DNA of 64,000 nt, taken from Mycolicibacterium malmesburyense. GTDB taxonomy: Bacteria; Actinomycetota; Actinomycetes; Mycobacteriales; Mycobacteriaceae. Of this stretch, positions 53,451 to 62,218 are shown one piece after another; within the stretch, counting starts at the first letter, position 1; the number at the start of each line of letters is the position of its first letter. The DNA lies in contig NZ_CVTB01000099.1 in the NCBI RefSeq assembly GCF_001050015.1, positions 1 through 64,000 of the forward strand, in the 5' to 3' direction. Position numbers and translations under genes: made by a program. Below the pieces are notes generated by a model. The model was not told the origin of the DNA. It ran no database searches and worked only from the letters and a program-made list of their open reading frames with translations.

Positions 53451-55028
53451 TCAGTGGCTCAGCGGTTCGGCCGCGAAGCGTTCGCGCAGTTGACGTTTCA
53501 GCAGCTTGCCGCTCGGGTTCTTCGGCAGTGTGTCGACGAAGAAGACCTGTTTGGGCGTCTTGAACCCGGCCAGATGCTGACGGCAGTGCGCGATCAGGCC
53601 GTCCTCGGTCAGGTCGGCGCCCTCGCGGGAGACCACCGCGGCGACCACGGTCTCGACCCACGTCGGGTGGGGGAGGCCGAAGACGGCGACCTCCTGAACG
53701 CCGCTGTGCCGGTAGAGGATCTCCTCGACCTCGCGACTCGCCACGTTTTCTCCGCCGGTCTTGATCATGTCCTTCTTGCGGTCGACCACGTGCAGGAGGC
53801 CGTGCTCGTCGTAGTAACCGAGGTCGCCGGAGTGAAACCAACCGCCGCGGAACGCCTCCGCCGTCTTGGCCGGATCGTCTAGATACCCGAGCATCAGATG
53901 CGGGCTGCGGTGGGCGATCTCACCCACCACACCGGGTGCGACCGGAGCGTCGTCTTCGTCGAGGATCGTCGTCTCCACGTTGACCACCGGCCGTCCCGCC
54001 GAACCGGCGTGGGCGTCCTGCTCGTCGGGTCCGAGCGCGGACGCCAGCGGCGCCAACTCAGTCTGGCCGTAGAAGTTCCACAACCTCAGGTTGGGCAGCC
54101 GGTCGCGGATCTCGGCGAGGATCTCGATCGGCATCGCCGAAGCGCCGTAATAGCCCTTGCGCAGGCTCGACAGATCGACCTCGTCGAACACCGGGCACCG
54201 CAACAGGCTGATCCACACCGTCGGAGGCGCGAAATAATTGGTCACCCCGTACCGCGCGATCGTGCGCAGCACCGCCTCGGGATCGGGCCCGGGCAGAATG
54301 ATGCTGGTCGCACCGAGATAGATGTCGGTGGCCAGGAAGTTGTCCAGCTGCGCGCAGTGATACAGCGGCAGCGAGTGGATTTCGACGTCGTCACCGGCCA
54401 TGGAGCCGGCGACGATGGTGCTGACGTACTGCCACATCAGGCTGCGGCTCGTGTGCATCGCGCCCTTGGGCCGCGACTCCGTGCCGCTGGTGTACATCAA
54501 CCGCAGCAGCTGGTCGTCCTCGATACGTGGATTCGGCGCGGGGGTGGTGGTGGAAAGCCATTGCGCGAAGTCGTCCCAGCCAGGTGGAACGCTCTGTCCG
54601 GGCCGGACGATCGCGGCCCGGGTGCGCACCGCTCCGTCCATGCGCATCGCTTGTTCGGCCACCCCCGCCAGCCCGGCTTCGACGAGGAAGCCGTCGGCCT
54701 TGCTGTGGTCGAGGATGTAGGCGATCTCCTCGGCCGTCAGCATGAAGTTCACCGGCACGAGCACGACTGCGGCGCGTGCGGTGGCGAAGGCGAGCACCGC
54801 GTACTGCCAGCAGTTGCGCGCCAACAGCGCGACGCGGTCACCAGGCCGGAACCCGTTGTCCTGTAACGCCGCAGCGGCCCGGTCGACGAGATGGTCGAAT
54901 TGGGCGAACGTCAACACCACATCGCCGTCGATGATCGCGGTCTTGCCGGGTTGCCTGCGGGCCGAACGGCGCGGGATATTGCCCAAAGTGTGGCTGCGCG
55001 CCTGGTCGACCACCGCATCCAGATCCAT
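53451..55028 (-). CDS. Acyl-CoA synthetase (FadD-type, AMP-forming)
   Basis: A 525-residue ANL-superfamily ligase. The adenylation motif YTSGTESRPKGAM is around residue 178 (the second Thr is replaced relative to the common YTSGTTGxPKG), NFYGQTELAP follows, and FHSGDLGYYDEHG and the C-terminal lysine in KNPSGKLLKRQL complete the set. It activates a carboxylic acid to its CoA thioester for beta-oxidation. ATG at 55028 is used; the frame runs open to 57086 only as antisense of the Baeyer-Villiger gene. Confidence 0.94.
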   Translation of the reverse strand: MDLDAVVDQARSHTLGNIPRRSARRQPGKTAIIDGDVVLTFAQFDHLVDRAAAALQDNGFRPGDRVALLARNCWQYAVLAFATARAAVVLVPVNFMLTAEEIAYILDHSKADGFLVEAGLAGVAEQAMRMDGAVRTRAAIVRPGQSVPPGWDDFAQWLSTTTPAPNPRIEDDQLLRLMYTSGTESRPKGAMHTSRSLMWQYVSTIVAGSMAGDDVEIHSLPLYHCAQLDNFLATDIYLGATSIILPGPDPEAVLRTIARYGVTNYFAPPTVWISLLRCPVFDEVDLSSLRKGYYGASAMPIEILAEIRDRLPNLRLWNFYGQTELAPLASALGPDEQDAHAGSAGRPVVNVETTILDEDDAPVAPGVVGEIAHRSPHLMLGYLDDPAKTAEAFRGGWFHSGDLGYYDEHGLLHVVDRKKDMIKTGGENVASREVEEILYRHSGVQEVAVFGLPHPTWVETVVAAVVSREGADLTEDGLIAHCRQHLAGFKTPKQVFFVDTLPKNPSGKLLKRQLRERFAAEPLSH

Positions 55029-55062
55029 GGCGGGCAGCGTAAACGCGTCGGGCGTGGCGCGA

Positions 55063-55076
55063 GGGACGGATGTCCC
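55063..55076. promoter_or_regulatory. Perfect 14-bp palindrome between divergent catabolic genes
   Basis: GGGAC-GGAT-GTCCC in the 96-bp gap between the acyl-CoA synthetase and Baeyer-Villiger genes, where an operator for both would lie. Half-site-like sequences GGGACATC also occur at 37014 and 45576. No regulator can be named. Confidence 0.4.
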
Positions 55077-55124
55077 GCTCAGTAGGCAGGGCACTGCCCC
55101 GTCGGCCCTGCTGCGCCGATACTC

Positions 55125-57059
55125 ATGTCCGTGACTGCTGACGCTCGAGCCATACCGTCGCCGCACACCGCGGACGTCGACCGCGATGAACTGAGGGCGA
55201 ATCTCGGTCAGGCGGACCCCGGCGTCCTGGTCGCGGTGCTGGCGCAGCTGACGGGTGATCCGTCGGTGATCGACCGGTTCGGGCCCGAGATCACGCACAT
55301 CCCCGATCCGCCCGAGCGCGCCGGCGTCACCGACGCCGACACCATGACGGCGCTCGTCGACGCGGTCGTCTCGGCGCTGTCCTCGCCGCGGGCCGAAGGG
55401 GCGATCGCCGCCGACGACATCGACCTGTTCACCCGCGCGCTGCCGTTGGCGCTCGGCTCCGACGTCGACGACGAATTCGTCCCGCTCCTGCTCGAACAGG
55501 GCGGCTTTCACCTCTCCCAGCCCACGTTGCCGCGCACCGTGCCGATCCCGCCGACGACCAATGTCGCGATCATCGGCGCCGGCATCGCCGGCATCATCAC
55601 CGCGCTGGCCGCCGCCGACGCCGGGGTGAAGTATCAAATCTTCGACCGCAACGACGAGGTCGGCGGCACCTGGTTGACGACGAACTATCCCGGAATCGGT
55701 GTCGACACGCCGTCGGCGTACTACTCGCTCTCGCGGGAGGTCAACCCCGACTGGTCGAGCTACTACCCGCAGGGTGCGGAGTATCAGGATTACCTGGTCT
55801 CCCTGGCCGACAAGCACGGACTGCGTGAACACACCCGGTTCGGCACCGAGGTCGAGGCGCTGTGGTGGGACGATGCGCGCAACCAGTGGCAGATCCACGC
55901 GGTCGACCGTGACGGCAACCGCGACGTCAGCTACGCCCGGGTGGTCGTCACCGCCGCCGGCTATCTCAACCGGCCGCGGTGGCCCGATGTTCCCGGCCGA
56001 GAATCGTTCGAGGGCACCAGTATTCACTCGGCGCTGTGGGATCCGTCGCTCGACCTCACCGGTAAGCGGGTCGCCGTCATCGGCGCGGGGTGCACCGCCG
56101 TGCAGATCGTCGATGCGTGTGTGGACGAGGTCGAACACCTGACCGTGTTCCAGCGGCAGCCGCACTGGGTGGCTCCGCGAAAGCGGTTGTCCGACGACGT
56201 CCCGGAGTACCGGCGGTATCTCGGACGGCACCTGCCGTATTACGCGAACTGGCACCGGCTGAAGTCCTATTGGGCGACGGCCGACAACAACTATCCGGTC
56301 ATCCTGCGCGACCCCGAGTGGGCGAGGGAACATCTGTCGATCTCGCAGGCCAACGACGTCCTGCTGCAGATGTGCCTGGAGTACATCAACCAGACGTTCG
56401 GCGAGGATTCGGAGCTGGCGAAGAAGGTCACCCCCGACTTCGCGCCGTACGGCAAGCGCATCATCCGCGACCCGGGCGGCTACTACGCGGCGCTGACGCG
56501 GGAGCACGTCGACGTGGAGGCGAGCGAACCGGCCGCCGTCAACGCCGCGGGCATCGTCACCGAGGATGGCCGGCAGATCGATCTCGACGTGATCATCTAC
56601 GCCACCGGCTACCACCTCGACTTCCTGTCCACGGTCGACATCCGCGGCCGCGACGGCAGGACACTGCGCGAGGAGTGGGGCGACAGTCCCCGCGCATACC
56701 GCGGTGGGACCGTGCCGGGCTTCCCGAACCTGTTCATCACCTCGGCGCCCAACTACAGCCCGGGCCACGGCGCGGGCGCCAACTTCTCCATGGAGGTGCT
56801 CGCGCACTACATGATGGAATGCCTGCAACTGCTCGCGCTGCGCGATGCCGCCACCATCGAGGTGACGCGGGAGGCCTACGACGATTACGTCGCGCAGATC
56901 GACGAGGCGATGTCGCGGACGGTGTGGTGCCATACCCCGAACGCACACACCTACTACCGTTCGGCGTCCGGCCGCGTGGTCGTCGCGACGCCGTACCGCC
57001 TGGTCGACATCTGGCACCAGCATCGGGCGCCCGTCGAAGAACACTTCGTGATCCGATGA
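55125..57059 (+). CDS. Baeyer-Villiger monooxygenase with long N-terminal extension (HAPMO-like)
   Basis: A 644-residue flavoprotein that inserts oxygen beside a ketone, giving an ester or lactone. The FAD motif GAGIAG is at residues 151-156, the BVMO fingerprint FEGTSIHSALWD at 295-306, and the NADPH Rossmann motif VIGAGCTAVQ just after it. About 145 residues precede the FAD domain, as in 4-hydroxyacetophenone monooxygenase, and the total length is similar. The ketone substrate is unknown; a steroid- or terpenoid-derived ketone fits the neighbours. Its stop overlaps the SDR start as ATGA. Confidence 0.92.
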   Translation: MSVTADARAIPSPHTADVDRDELRANLGQADPGVLVAVLAQLTGDPSVIDRFGPEITHIPDPPERAGVTDADTMTALVDAVVSALSSPRAEGAIAADDIDLFTRALPLALGSDVDDEFVPLLLEQGGFHLSQPTLPRTVPIPPTTNVAIIGAGIAGIITALAAADAGVKYQIFDRNDEVGGTWLTTNYPGIGVDTPSAYYSLSREVNPDWSSYYPQGAEYQDYLVSLADKHGLREHTRFGTEVEALWWDDARNQWQIHAVDRDGNRDVSYARVVVTAAGYLNRPRWPDVPGRESFEGTSIHSALWDPSLDLTGKRVAVIGAGCTAVQIVDACVDEVEHLTVFQRQPHWVAPRKRLSDDVPEYRRYLGRHLPYYANWHRLKSYWATADNNYPVILRDPEWAREHLSISQANDVLLQMCLEYINQTFGEDSELAKKVTPDFAPYGKRIIRDPGGYYAALTREHVDVEASEPAAVNAAGIVTEDGRQIDLDVIIYATGYHLDFLSTVDIRGRDGRTLREEWGDSPRAYRGGTVPGFPNLFITSAPNYSPGHGAGANFSMEVLAHYMMECLQLLALRDAATIEVTREAYDDYVAQIDEAMSRTVWCHTPNAHTYYRSASGRVVVATPYRLVDIWHQHRAPVEEHFVIR

Positions 57060-57943
57060 CCGGCCTACTGGCGGGAAAGACGGCACTGGTCACCGGTAGC
57101 AGCCGGGGCATCGGACGTGCTGTGGCGCAACGTCTTTCCGCGGAAGGCGCGACGGTGGCGGTCACGGCCCGGTCGTTCGAGCCGTCGGCGTCGATACGCG
57201 GCGGCGCCGCGACGGCCCTGCCGGGAACGATCGCCGAGACCATCGAGCTGATCGAGGCGGCGGGCGGGACGGCGATCGGCATCGCCGCCGACCTCGAGGA
57301 CCCCGATCAGCGGGGCGGGCTGATCGACGAGGTCGTCGAACGCGCGGGTGGGCTCGACATTCTCGTCAACAACGCGGGTTTCGCCGACTATGCCCGGGTC
57401 GAGGAGATGGGCCTGGACACCTTCGACCGCACCGTCGAGCACTATCTGCGCACGCCGTTCGTGTTGACCAAGGCCGCCGTGCCGCACATGCGGAAGCGGG
57501 GTGCCGGCTGGATCGTCAACATCGGGTCGGTCACCGGTGTCGCCCCGGTGCGGCCGTACCGCGAGTACAACAAGACGTCGGGCGACGTCGTCTACGCCTC
57601 CTGCAAGGCGGCCCTCCACCGCTTCACCCAAGGAGTGGCCGCCGAACTCCTCGACTCGAACATCGCGGTGAACTGCGTCGGCCCGTCGACGGCCATCCGC
57701 ACTCCCGGTGCGGCGCAACTCATTCCGGACAGCTTTCCGACCGAGCCGGTGGAGTATCTGGCCGAGACGGTGCTGGCGATGTGCCACCGCCCGGCTGCCG
57801 AGCGCACCGGGCTGGTCGCCTTCAGCCTGCACTATCCGTGGTCGCAGGGACTGACCGTGCACAGCCTCGACGGCACCGCCGAGTTGCCGCCGCTGGAACC
57901 GCCCGCGACGGCGAACCCGAACATCCTGCCCGCCGGCCTCTAG
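57056..57943 (+). CDS. Short-chain dehydrogenase/reductase
   Basis: A 295-residue SDR. The cofactor loop TGSSRGIG is at residues 13-20, LVNNAGFADYA near 105, and the catalytic Tyr180-x3-Lys184 in YASCK. Coupled to the Baeyer-Villiger gene by a four-base overlap, it may supply the ketone by oxidising an alcohol or process the hydrolysed product; this is inference. The stop is one base from a 49-bp inverted repeat. Confidence 0.92.
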   Translation: MTGLLAGKTALVTGSSRGIGRAVAQRLSAEGATVAVTARSFEPSASIRGGAATALPGTIAETIELIEAAGGTAIGIAADLEDPDQRGGLIDEVVERAGGLDILVNNAGFADYARVEEMGLDTFDRTVEHYLRTPFVLTKAAVPHMRKRGAGWIVNIGSVTGVAPVRPYREYNKTSGDVVYASCKAALHRFTQGVAAELLDSNIAVNCVGPSTAIRTPGAAQLIPDSFPTEPVEYLAETVLAMCHRPAAERTGLVAFSLHYPWSQGLTVHSLDGTAELPPLEPPATANPNILPAGL

Positions 57944-57944
57944 C

Positions 57945-57993
57945 GATTTCGGTGCACTAACAATCGGTGAGCGACTGGTAGCGCACCCAAATC
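57945..57993. repeat. 49-bp inverted repeat, family B, copy 2
   Basis: GATTTCGGTGCACTAAC (57945-57961), a 15-base loop, then GGTAGCGCACCCAAATC (57977-57993). The stem has three mismatches relative to the perfect copy at 44351-44399; 42 of 49 bases agree between the two. It again fills the space between converging stops (57943 and 57998). Confidence 0.8.
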
Positions 57994-57997
57994 ACTG

Positions 57998-58612
57998 TCA
58001 CGTCAGGCTGCAGAAGCTGTGGCAGACCCGGTCGCGGACGATGACGTCGGGACACTCGGGGTCGAACCAGCGGTCCACGTACGCCCAGTGAATGGGGTGC
58101 ATGAGGTACGGACCGGTCAGGCCGTCGAGGTCGCGGAACTCCTGCTCGAAGACGTGGGTCCACGGTGAGGCGCCGACGGCCGAGTCGACGCGACTGAGCT
58201 GCCATGTGCCGATCGAGGTGACATAGCGGGGAAGCAGCCGCAGATCGTCCTCGAACCGCGCCACCGTCGCCTCGTCGGTGTCCGGTTGCACCCGCAGCAG
58301 CAGTGTCCGGTAGACGGTGGCGGAGATGTCCCGCGCAACGCTCGGGTCGCCGGTGTAGGTGGCGCCGTTGACGCGGGTGACTTCGGGGCGGTCGAACAAT
58401 GCTTCGAAAGACGTTGCCACCGAGAACCATTCGTCGGCATCGTCGAACCGCAGATGCACCAGGATGTCGCCGCCGTTGCGCACGCCCGGCAGCGTCGGCT
58501 GCACCAGAGCGTGGGCCGCGCCGCTGGCCGCCGACGCCTCCCGCAGCGCACTGAGCAGGCGATCACGTTCGGGCGCACCGACCACATCGATCAGGCGGAT
58601 GACGCTATACAT
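57998..58612 (-). CDS. Dabb-like ferredoxin-fold barrel protein
   Basis: A 204-residue protein that looks like two stress-responsive dimeric alpha-beta barrel repeats: MYSVIRLIDVVGAPERDRLLSAL begins the first, and VYRTLLLRVQPDTDEATVARFEDDLRLLP the second. WQLSRVD and WTHVFEQEFRDLDGL-type segments are typical of Dabb proteins. The function in catabolic clusters is often unknown; some are cyclases or monooxygenases. ATG at 58612 overlaps the following gene's stop by eight bases. Confidence 0.75.
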   Translation of the reverse strand: MYSVIRLIDVVGAPERDRLLSALREASAASGAAHALVQPTLPGVRNGGDILVHLRFDDADEWFSVATSFEALFDRPEVTRVNGATYTGDPSVARDISATVYRTLLLRVQPDTDEATVARFEDDLRLLPRYVTSIGTWQLSRVDSAVGASPWTHVFEQEFRDLDGLTGPYLMHPIHWAYVDRWFDPECPDVIVRDRVCHSFCSLT

Positions 58613-58952
58613 CGCAGAGGCCGTCCACATCCGCTGCCGCGGCGGCGACGCTGCGGGTGCGCTGGACGACCAGTTCGGCCACGCCGTCCCACCACGCTCC
58701 GAGCGTGGCATCGGGCCTGCCCTTCCACGTCATCTCCCACCAGGCTTGCGGGCTGGGCAGCGACCACGTCACGGTGATCACGTTGGATTGGTCGTCGAAC
58801 CAGATCGGTGGGCTGACGAGCACGTCGCGAAGCGTCATCCCCCGATCGCGCGCACCGGGCGCGTATTCGGCCAGGTACGTGTCGACGAAACGCCGTGCGC
58901 ATCCGGGCCGGGTGATGACCCTGTCGATGACGAACACCTCACCGTCGGCCAT
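58605..58952 (-). CDS. Small dimeric alpha/beta-barrel-like protein
   Basis: A 115-residue protein (MADGEVFVIDRVITRPGCARRFVDTYLAEY start) with a pattern of strand, helix, strand, strand, helix and Trp-rich segment WSLPSPQAWWEMTWKGRP, resembling NIPSNAP or EthD-like barrels. The function is unknown. It overlaps the 204-residue protein gene by eight bases, so both are made together, perhaps as subunits of one complex. Confidence 0.72.
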   Translation of the reverse strand: MADGEVFVIDRVITRPGCARRFVDTYLAEYAPGARDRGMTLRDVLVSPPIWFDDQSNVITVTWSLPSPQAWWEMTWKGRPDATLGAWWDGVAELVVQRTRSVAAAAADVDGLCDV

Positions 58953-59053
58953 GGCCCGACATTAGGGCGGCGACGCCCACGGTGACGATGACACTCCCGG
59001 CCATCGGGACGACACCGTTGACCACGGCCGCGGCGGGGGGGCACCGTAATCCG

Positions 59054-60259
59054 ATGACCGTTGAAACGCTGGACCCGTTCGCGCCGTCCCGGCTCGGTCC
59101 GGTGAAGCTGCGTAACCGGGTCATCAAGGCCGCGACGTCGGAGGGCCGCTCACCCGACGGCATGGTCACCGACGACCTGATCGACTTCCACGTCGCATTC
59201 GCCAAGGGCGGGGTGGGCATGACGACGGTCGCGTACTGCTGCGTCTCGAAGGAGGGCGCCAGCGCGCCCGGCCAGATCGTGATGAGCCCGGCGGCGCTGC
59301 CCGGACTGCGCAGGCTCACCGACGCCGTGCACGCCACGGGAGCGGCGATCTCTGCGCAGCTCGGCCACGCCGGCGTCGTCGCTCCGAAGAAGTTGACCGG
59401 CGCCAGGGCCGTCGCGCCCAGCCGCTTCGTCAACCCCACCTCCTTCGCCTACTGTCGCGAGATCACCCGCGACGAGATCCGCGCCGTGATCGGACAATTC
59501 GCCGCGGCGGCGCAGGTGGCCATCGACGCCGGCTTCGACGCCGTCGAACTGCACTTCGGGCATCTCTACCTGCCGAGCTCGTTCCTCAGCGCGCGGATCA
59601 ACCGGCGCAAGGACGAATACGGCGGTTCGATCGACAACCGGTCGCGGTTGGTCCGCGAAATAGCGACCCGGGTCCGGGACGTCGTTAAGGATCAGATCGC
59701 GGTCATCGCCAAACTCGACATGGACGACGGGCTGCCCGGCAGTATCTGGATCGACGAGGCCCTACGGACCGCGCAGCTGCTCGACGCCGACTCCGCGCTG
59801 GACGCCATCGAGCTCACCCAGGGTTCGTCGGTCTACAAGCCGATGTACCTGTTCCGGGGCGACGTCCCGGTCAAGGAGTTCGCGAAGGTGATGCCATCTG
59901 CGTTGCGGCCCGGCGTGCGCCTCGCGGGGAAACGGGTCATGGGCAGTTATCCGTACCGCGATCTGTACATGCTCGACGCGGCACGGCAGTTCGTGCGGGT
60001 GGTCTGCAACACCAAACTGATTCTGCTGGGCGGTATCACGAATTACGAGCACCTCCAGACGGGGTTGCGCGAGGGCTTCGACTTCATGGCGATGGGCAGG
60101 GCGCTGCTGCGCGAACCCGATCTGGTCAACGCGATGATCGCCGACCACGACACGCGCAGTCGCTGCAACCACAACAACAAGTGCATGGTCACGGTGTTCG
60201 GCCGGACCCACTGCGTGCTCGACCCGCACCAGCGCTACGGACCGGTGACGAAGGTCTAG
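59054..60259 (+). CDS. NADH:flavin oxidoreductase, Old Yellow Enzyme family
   Basis: A 401-residue TIM-barrel FMN enzyme. LDPFAPSRLGPVKLRNRVIKAA is the N-terminal FMN strand, QLGHAGVVAPKK follows, and FDAVELHFGHLYLPSSFLSARINRRKDEYGGS carries the substrate-site region, where His-Gly/Phe-Gly-His replaces the more usual HGAHGYL. The Cys pattern RCNHNNKC is near the C-terminus. Reduction of an enone or demethylation-type chemistry is possible. The ATG at 59054 is preferred to 58982, which adds low-complexity sequence. Confidence 0.9.
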   Translation: MTVETLDPFAPSRLGPVKLRNRVIKAATSEGRSPDGMVTDDLIDFHVAFAKGGVGMTTVAYCCVSKEGASAPGQIVMSPAALPGLRRLTDAVHATGAAISAQLGHAGVVAPKKLTGARAVAPSRFVNPTSFAYCREITRDEIRAVIGQFAAAAQVAIDAGFDAVELHFGHLYLPSSFLSARINRRKDEYGGSIDNRSRLVREIATRVRDVVKDQIAVIAKLDMDDGLPGSIWIDEALRTAQLLDADSALDAIELTQGSSVYKPMYLFRGDVPVKEFAKVMPSALRPGVRLAGKRVMGSYPYRDLYMLDAARQFVRVVCNTKLILLGGITNYEHLQTGLREGFDFMAMGRALLREPDLVNAMIADHDTRSRCNHNNKCMVTVFGRTHCVLDPHQRYGPVTKV

Positions 60260-60269
60260 TCGGAAAGCC

Positions 60270-61178
60270 TCACAACACCTTCGCGAGTTCTTGCGTCGCT
60301 TGGCGCCGCGCTTCGTGCGCGATGTCGAGCATCGGCATCGTCATGAAACCGTGGATCCCGCCGTCGAAGGTGCACCGCGCCACGGCAACACCCGCGGCTT
60401 CCAGCGCATCGGCGTAGGCAACGCCCTCGTCTCGGAGCGGATCGTGACCCGCGATCACCGTCACGGCCGGTGGCAGTCCGTCGAGGTGCGCCTGGAGCGG
60501 CGACGCATACGGGTGGGTGCGGTCGGCGGGGGAGGGCACGTACTGGTCCCAGTACCACTGCAGCGCGGGCTGAGGATTGTAGAAACCCTTGCCGTAGAGC
60601 CGGTATGACTCGGTTTCGAAGTCCGCGGCGATCATCGGGTAGATCAGCAACTGGGCGGACAGCGCGGGCTCGCCGCGGTCGCGCGCCATGAGGGCGGTGA
60701 CCGCCGCGAGGTTGCCGCCGGCGCTGTCGCCCGCCACCGCGAGCCTGTCCGGGTCGCCACCGAACTCCGCCGCGTGCTCGGCCGCCCACCGCGTCGCCGC
60801 GTATACGTCTTCCGCCGCGGCCGGCCACCTGGCTTCGGGCGCCAGCCGGTAGTCCACGGAGATCACCACCGCGGAAAGGAGGTTCGCCAGGTTGCGGCAC
60901 AGCCCGTCGTGGCTGTCGAGGTCGCAGAACACGAAACCGCCCCCGTGGGCGTACACCACGACCGGCAGCGGGTCATCGGCCGCCGGCCGGTACACCCGGA
61001 CCTCGACGCCGCCGGGGATGGTGACATCGGTGACGGACCCGACGGCCTCGGGCTCCGCGGGTGCCACGAACCGCGATCGGATGGTCGCTCGCGCCTGGGC
61101 GCCGGACATGGTGTGCACCGGAGGAAAGCCGGAGTCGAGCGCCTCGATCAGCTCGGCGATCTGCGGGTCGAGTGTCAC
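60270..61178 (-). CDS. Alpha/beta hydrolase, hormone-sensitive-lipase family (second copy)
   Basis: A 302-residue esterase paralogous to the hydrolase at 45597-46541. YAHGGGFVFCDLDSHDGL is the oxyanion segment, Ser152 in VAGDSAGGNLAAV the nucleophile, and GHDPLRDEG and FDGGIHGFM supply Asp and His. The GTG at 61178 overlaps the iclR stop as GTGA, so it is in the regulator's transcription unit. It may hydrolyse esters or lactones formed by the Baeyer-Villiger enzyme. Confidence 0.92.
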   Translation of the reverse strand: MTLDPQIAELIEALDSGFPPVHTMSGAQARATIRSRFVAPAEPEAVGSVTDVTIPGGVEVRVYRPAADDPLPVVVYAHGGGFVFCDLDSHDGLCRNLANLLSAVVISVDYRLAPEARWPAAAEDVYAATRWAAEHAAEFGGDPDRLAVAGDSAGGNLAAVTALMARDRGEPALSAQLLIYPMIAADFETESYRLYGKGFYNPQPALQWYWDQYVPSPADRTHPYASPLQAHLDGLPPAVTVIAGHDPLRDEGVAYADALEAAGVAVARCTFDGGIHGFMTMPMLDIAHEARRQATQELAKVL

Positions 61179-62017
61179 GCGTACTGCAGCACCGGCTCGC
61201 GGGGGGCCGTGGGCCGCGGTGCAGGGACGTTCCGCAGCGGCCGGGCCTGCTGCAGCGTCGGCGCCACTCGCCGCGGACCGTCCTCGGCGTTGCGCCACAC
61301 CGCCATGGCGGTCATCCGCACCGGCGCGACGAGGCGCTGGTCGAACATCATGCGGTTCATCGGGCCGCACACCGACACGGCCGCGACCGCCTCGCCCTGG
61401 CCGCCGATCGGCGCTGCTACGCAACCGAATCCGGTCAGCGCCTCCTCGCGGTCGAACGCGATCCCGTGCGAGCGCACCTTGGCCAGCTCGGTGCGCAACT
61501 GGACGGGCGATCCGATGGAGTACTTCGTACGGCGGTTCGTCAGGTCGATCGTGTCGTAATTCAGGTCGGTGGCGGCGGCCAGCATCGCCTTGCCCAACGC
61601 CGAGCAGTGCGCGGGGTGGCGCCCGCCGACGCGGCTGGGAATGGCCGCGCCCAACCCGTCACCGATCTTCTCCAGGTACACGACATCGGTACCGTCGAGC
61701 ACGGCGAGGTGGACAACGAGACCGGTGGCGCGATGCAGGTCGTGCAGCAGGGGTACCGCCGCGCGGTGCAGGCGGTCCTGGTGCACGGCGAGCGAACCCA
61801 ATTCGACCAGCCGCATGCCCAACTCGTAATCGCGCCCGTTGCGTCGCAGCCAGCGCAGCTGGACGAGGCGCTCGAGCATGCGGTGCGCCGACGACCGGGG
61901 TAGTCCGGTGCGGCGCACGATCTGGGCCAGTGTCAGTCGGCCCGGTCCGTCGAAGGCATCAAGAACCAGCGATACGCGGTCGAGAACGGCGCTGGGGGTT
62001 TCGACGGTCGGTGTCAT
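61175..62017 (-). CDS. IclR-family transcriptional regulator
   Basis: A 280-residue regulator. The N-terminal winged helix is at residues 10-70 (VSLVLDAFDGPGRLTLAQIVRRTGLPRSSAHRML pattern). The GAF-like effector domain follows (DLHRATGLVVHLAVLDGTDVVYLEKIG; HCSALGKAMLA; GFGCVAAPI). IclR proteins regulate aromatic and steroid-type catabolic genes in response to pathway metabolites. A compound palindrome 35 bp upstream of its start is a candidate autoregulatory site. Confidence 0.93.
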   Translation of the reverse strand: MTPTVETPSAVLDRVSLVLDAFDGPGRLTLAQIVRRTGLPRSSAHRMLERLVQLRWLRRNGRDYELGMRLVELGSLAVHQDRLHRAAVPLLHDLHRATGLVVHLAVLDGTDVVYLEKIGDGLGAAIPSRVGGRHPAHCSALGKAMLAAATDLNYDTIDLTNRRTKYSIGSPVQLRTELAKVRSHGIAFDREEALTGFGCVAAPIGGQGEAVAAVSVCGPMNRMMFDQRLVAPVRMTAMAVWRNAEDGPRRVAPTLQQARPLRNVPAPRPTAPREPVLQYA

Positions 62018-62218
62018 GAGGCCTCCGGAGGGCGAGCTGCGACAGGCAGCGATATTTCTAATAGGAATATGCCTATTTGTAGCATGTCGGTGTGCGGGGT
62101 GTCACACGAATGGCCCGGTTTGCTTTCGGTCACGTCAACGACCTGCGGCGTCGGGCCGCGATCGGCGTGTCTTGAACGGGTTGACCGCACGCACCGGAGG
62201 TGCGTGCGATCAACCCGG
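62018..62218. other. Intergenic region upstream of iclR
   Basis: This 201-bp stretch holds the candidate operator at 62052-62077. The remainder shows no convincing gene, terminator or RNA. The alcohol dehydrogenase gene to its right ends here without an obvious strong hairpin. Confidence 0.6.
62052..62077. promoter_or_regulatory. Candidate IclR operator
   Basis: Two overlapping symmetric elements: the near-palindrome ATATTTCTAATAGGAATAT (62052-62070) and the perfect inverted repeat AATAGG-N6-CCTATT (62060-62077). They form an AT-rich island in very GC-rich DNA, 35-60 bp upstream of the iclR start. Binding by this regulator is inferred from position. Confidence 0.55.

Noticed and set aside
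53451..57086. 1211-codon open frame on the minus strand
   Set aside because: Only 53451-55028 encodes the acyl-CoA synthetase. The rest is antisense to the Baeyer-Villiger gene and open because of high GC; it has no motif.
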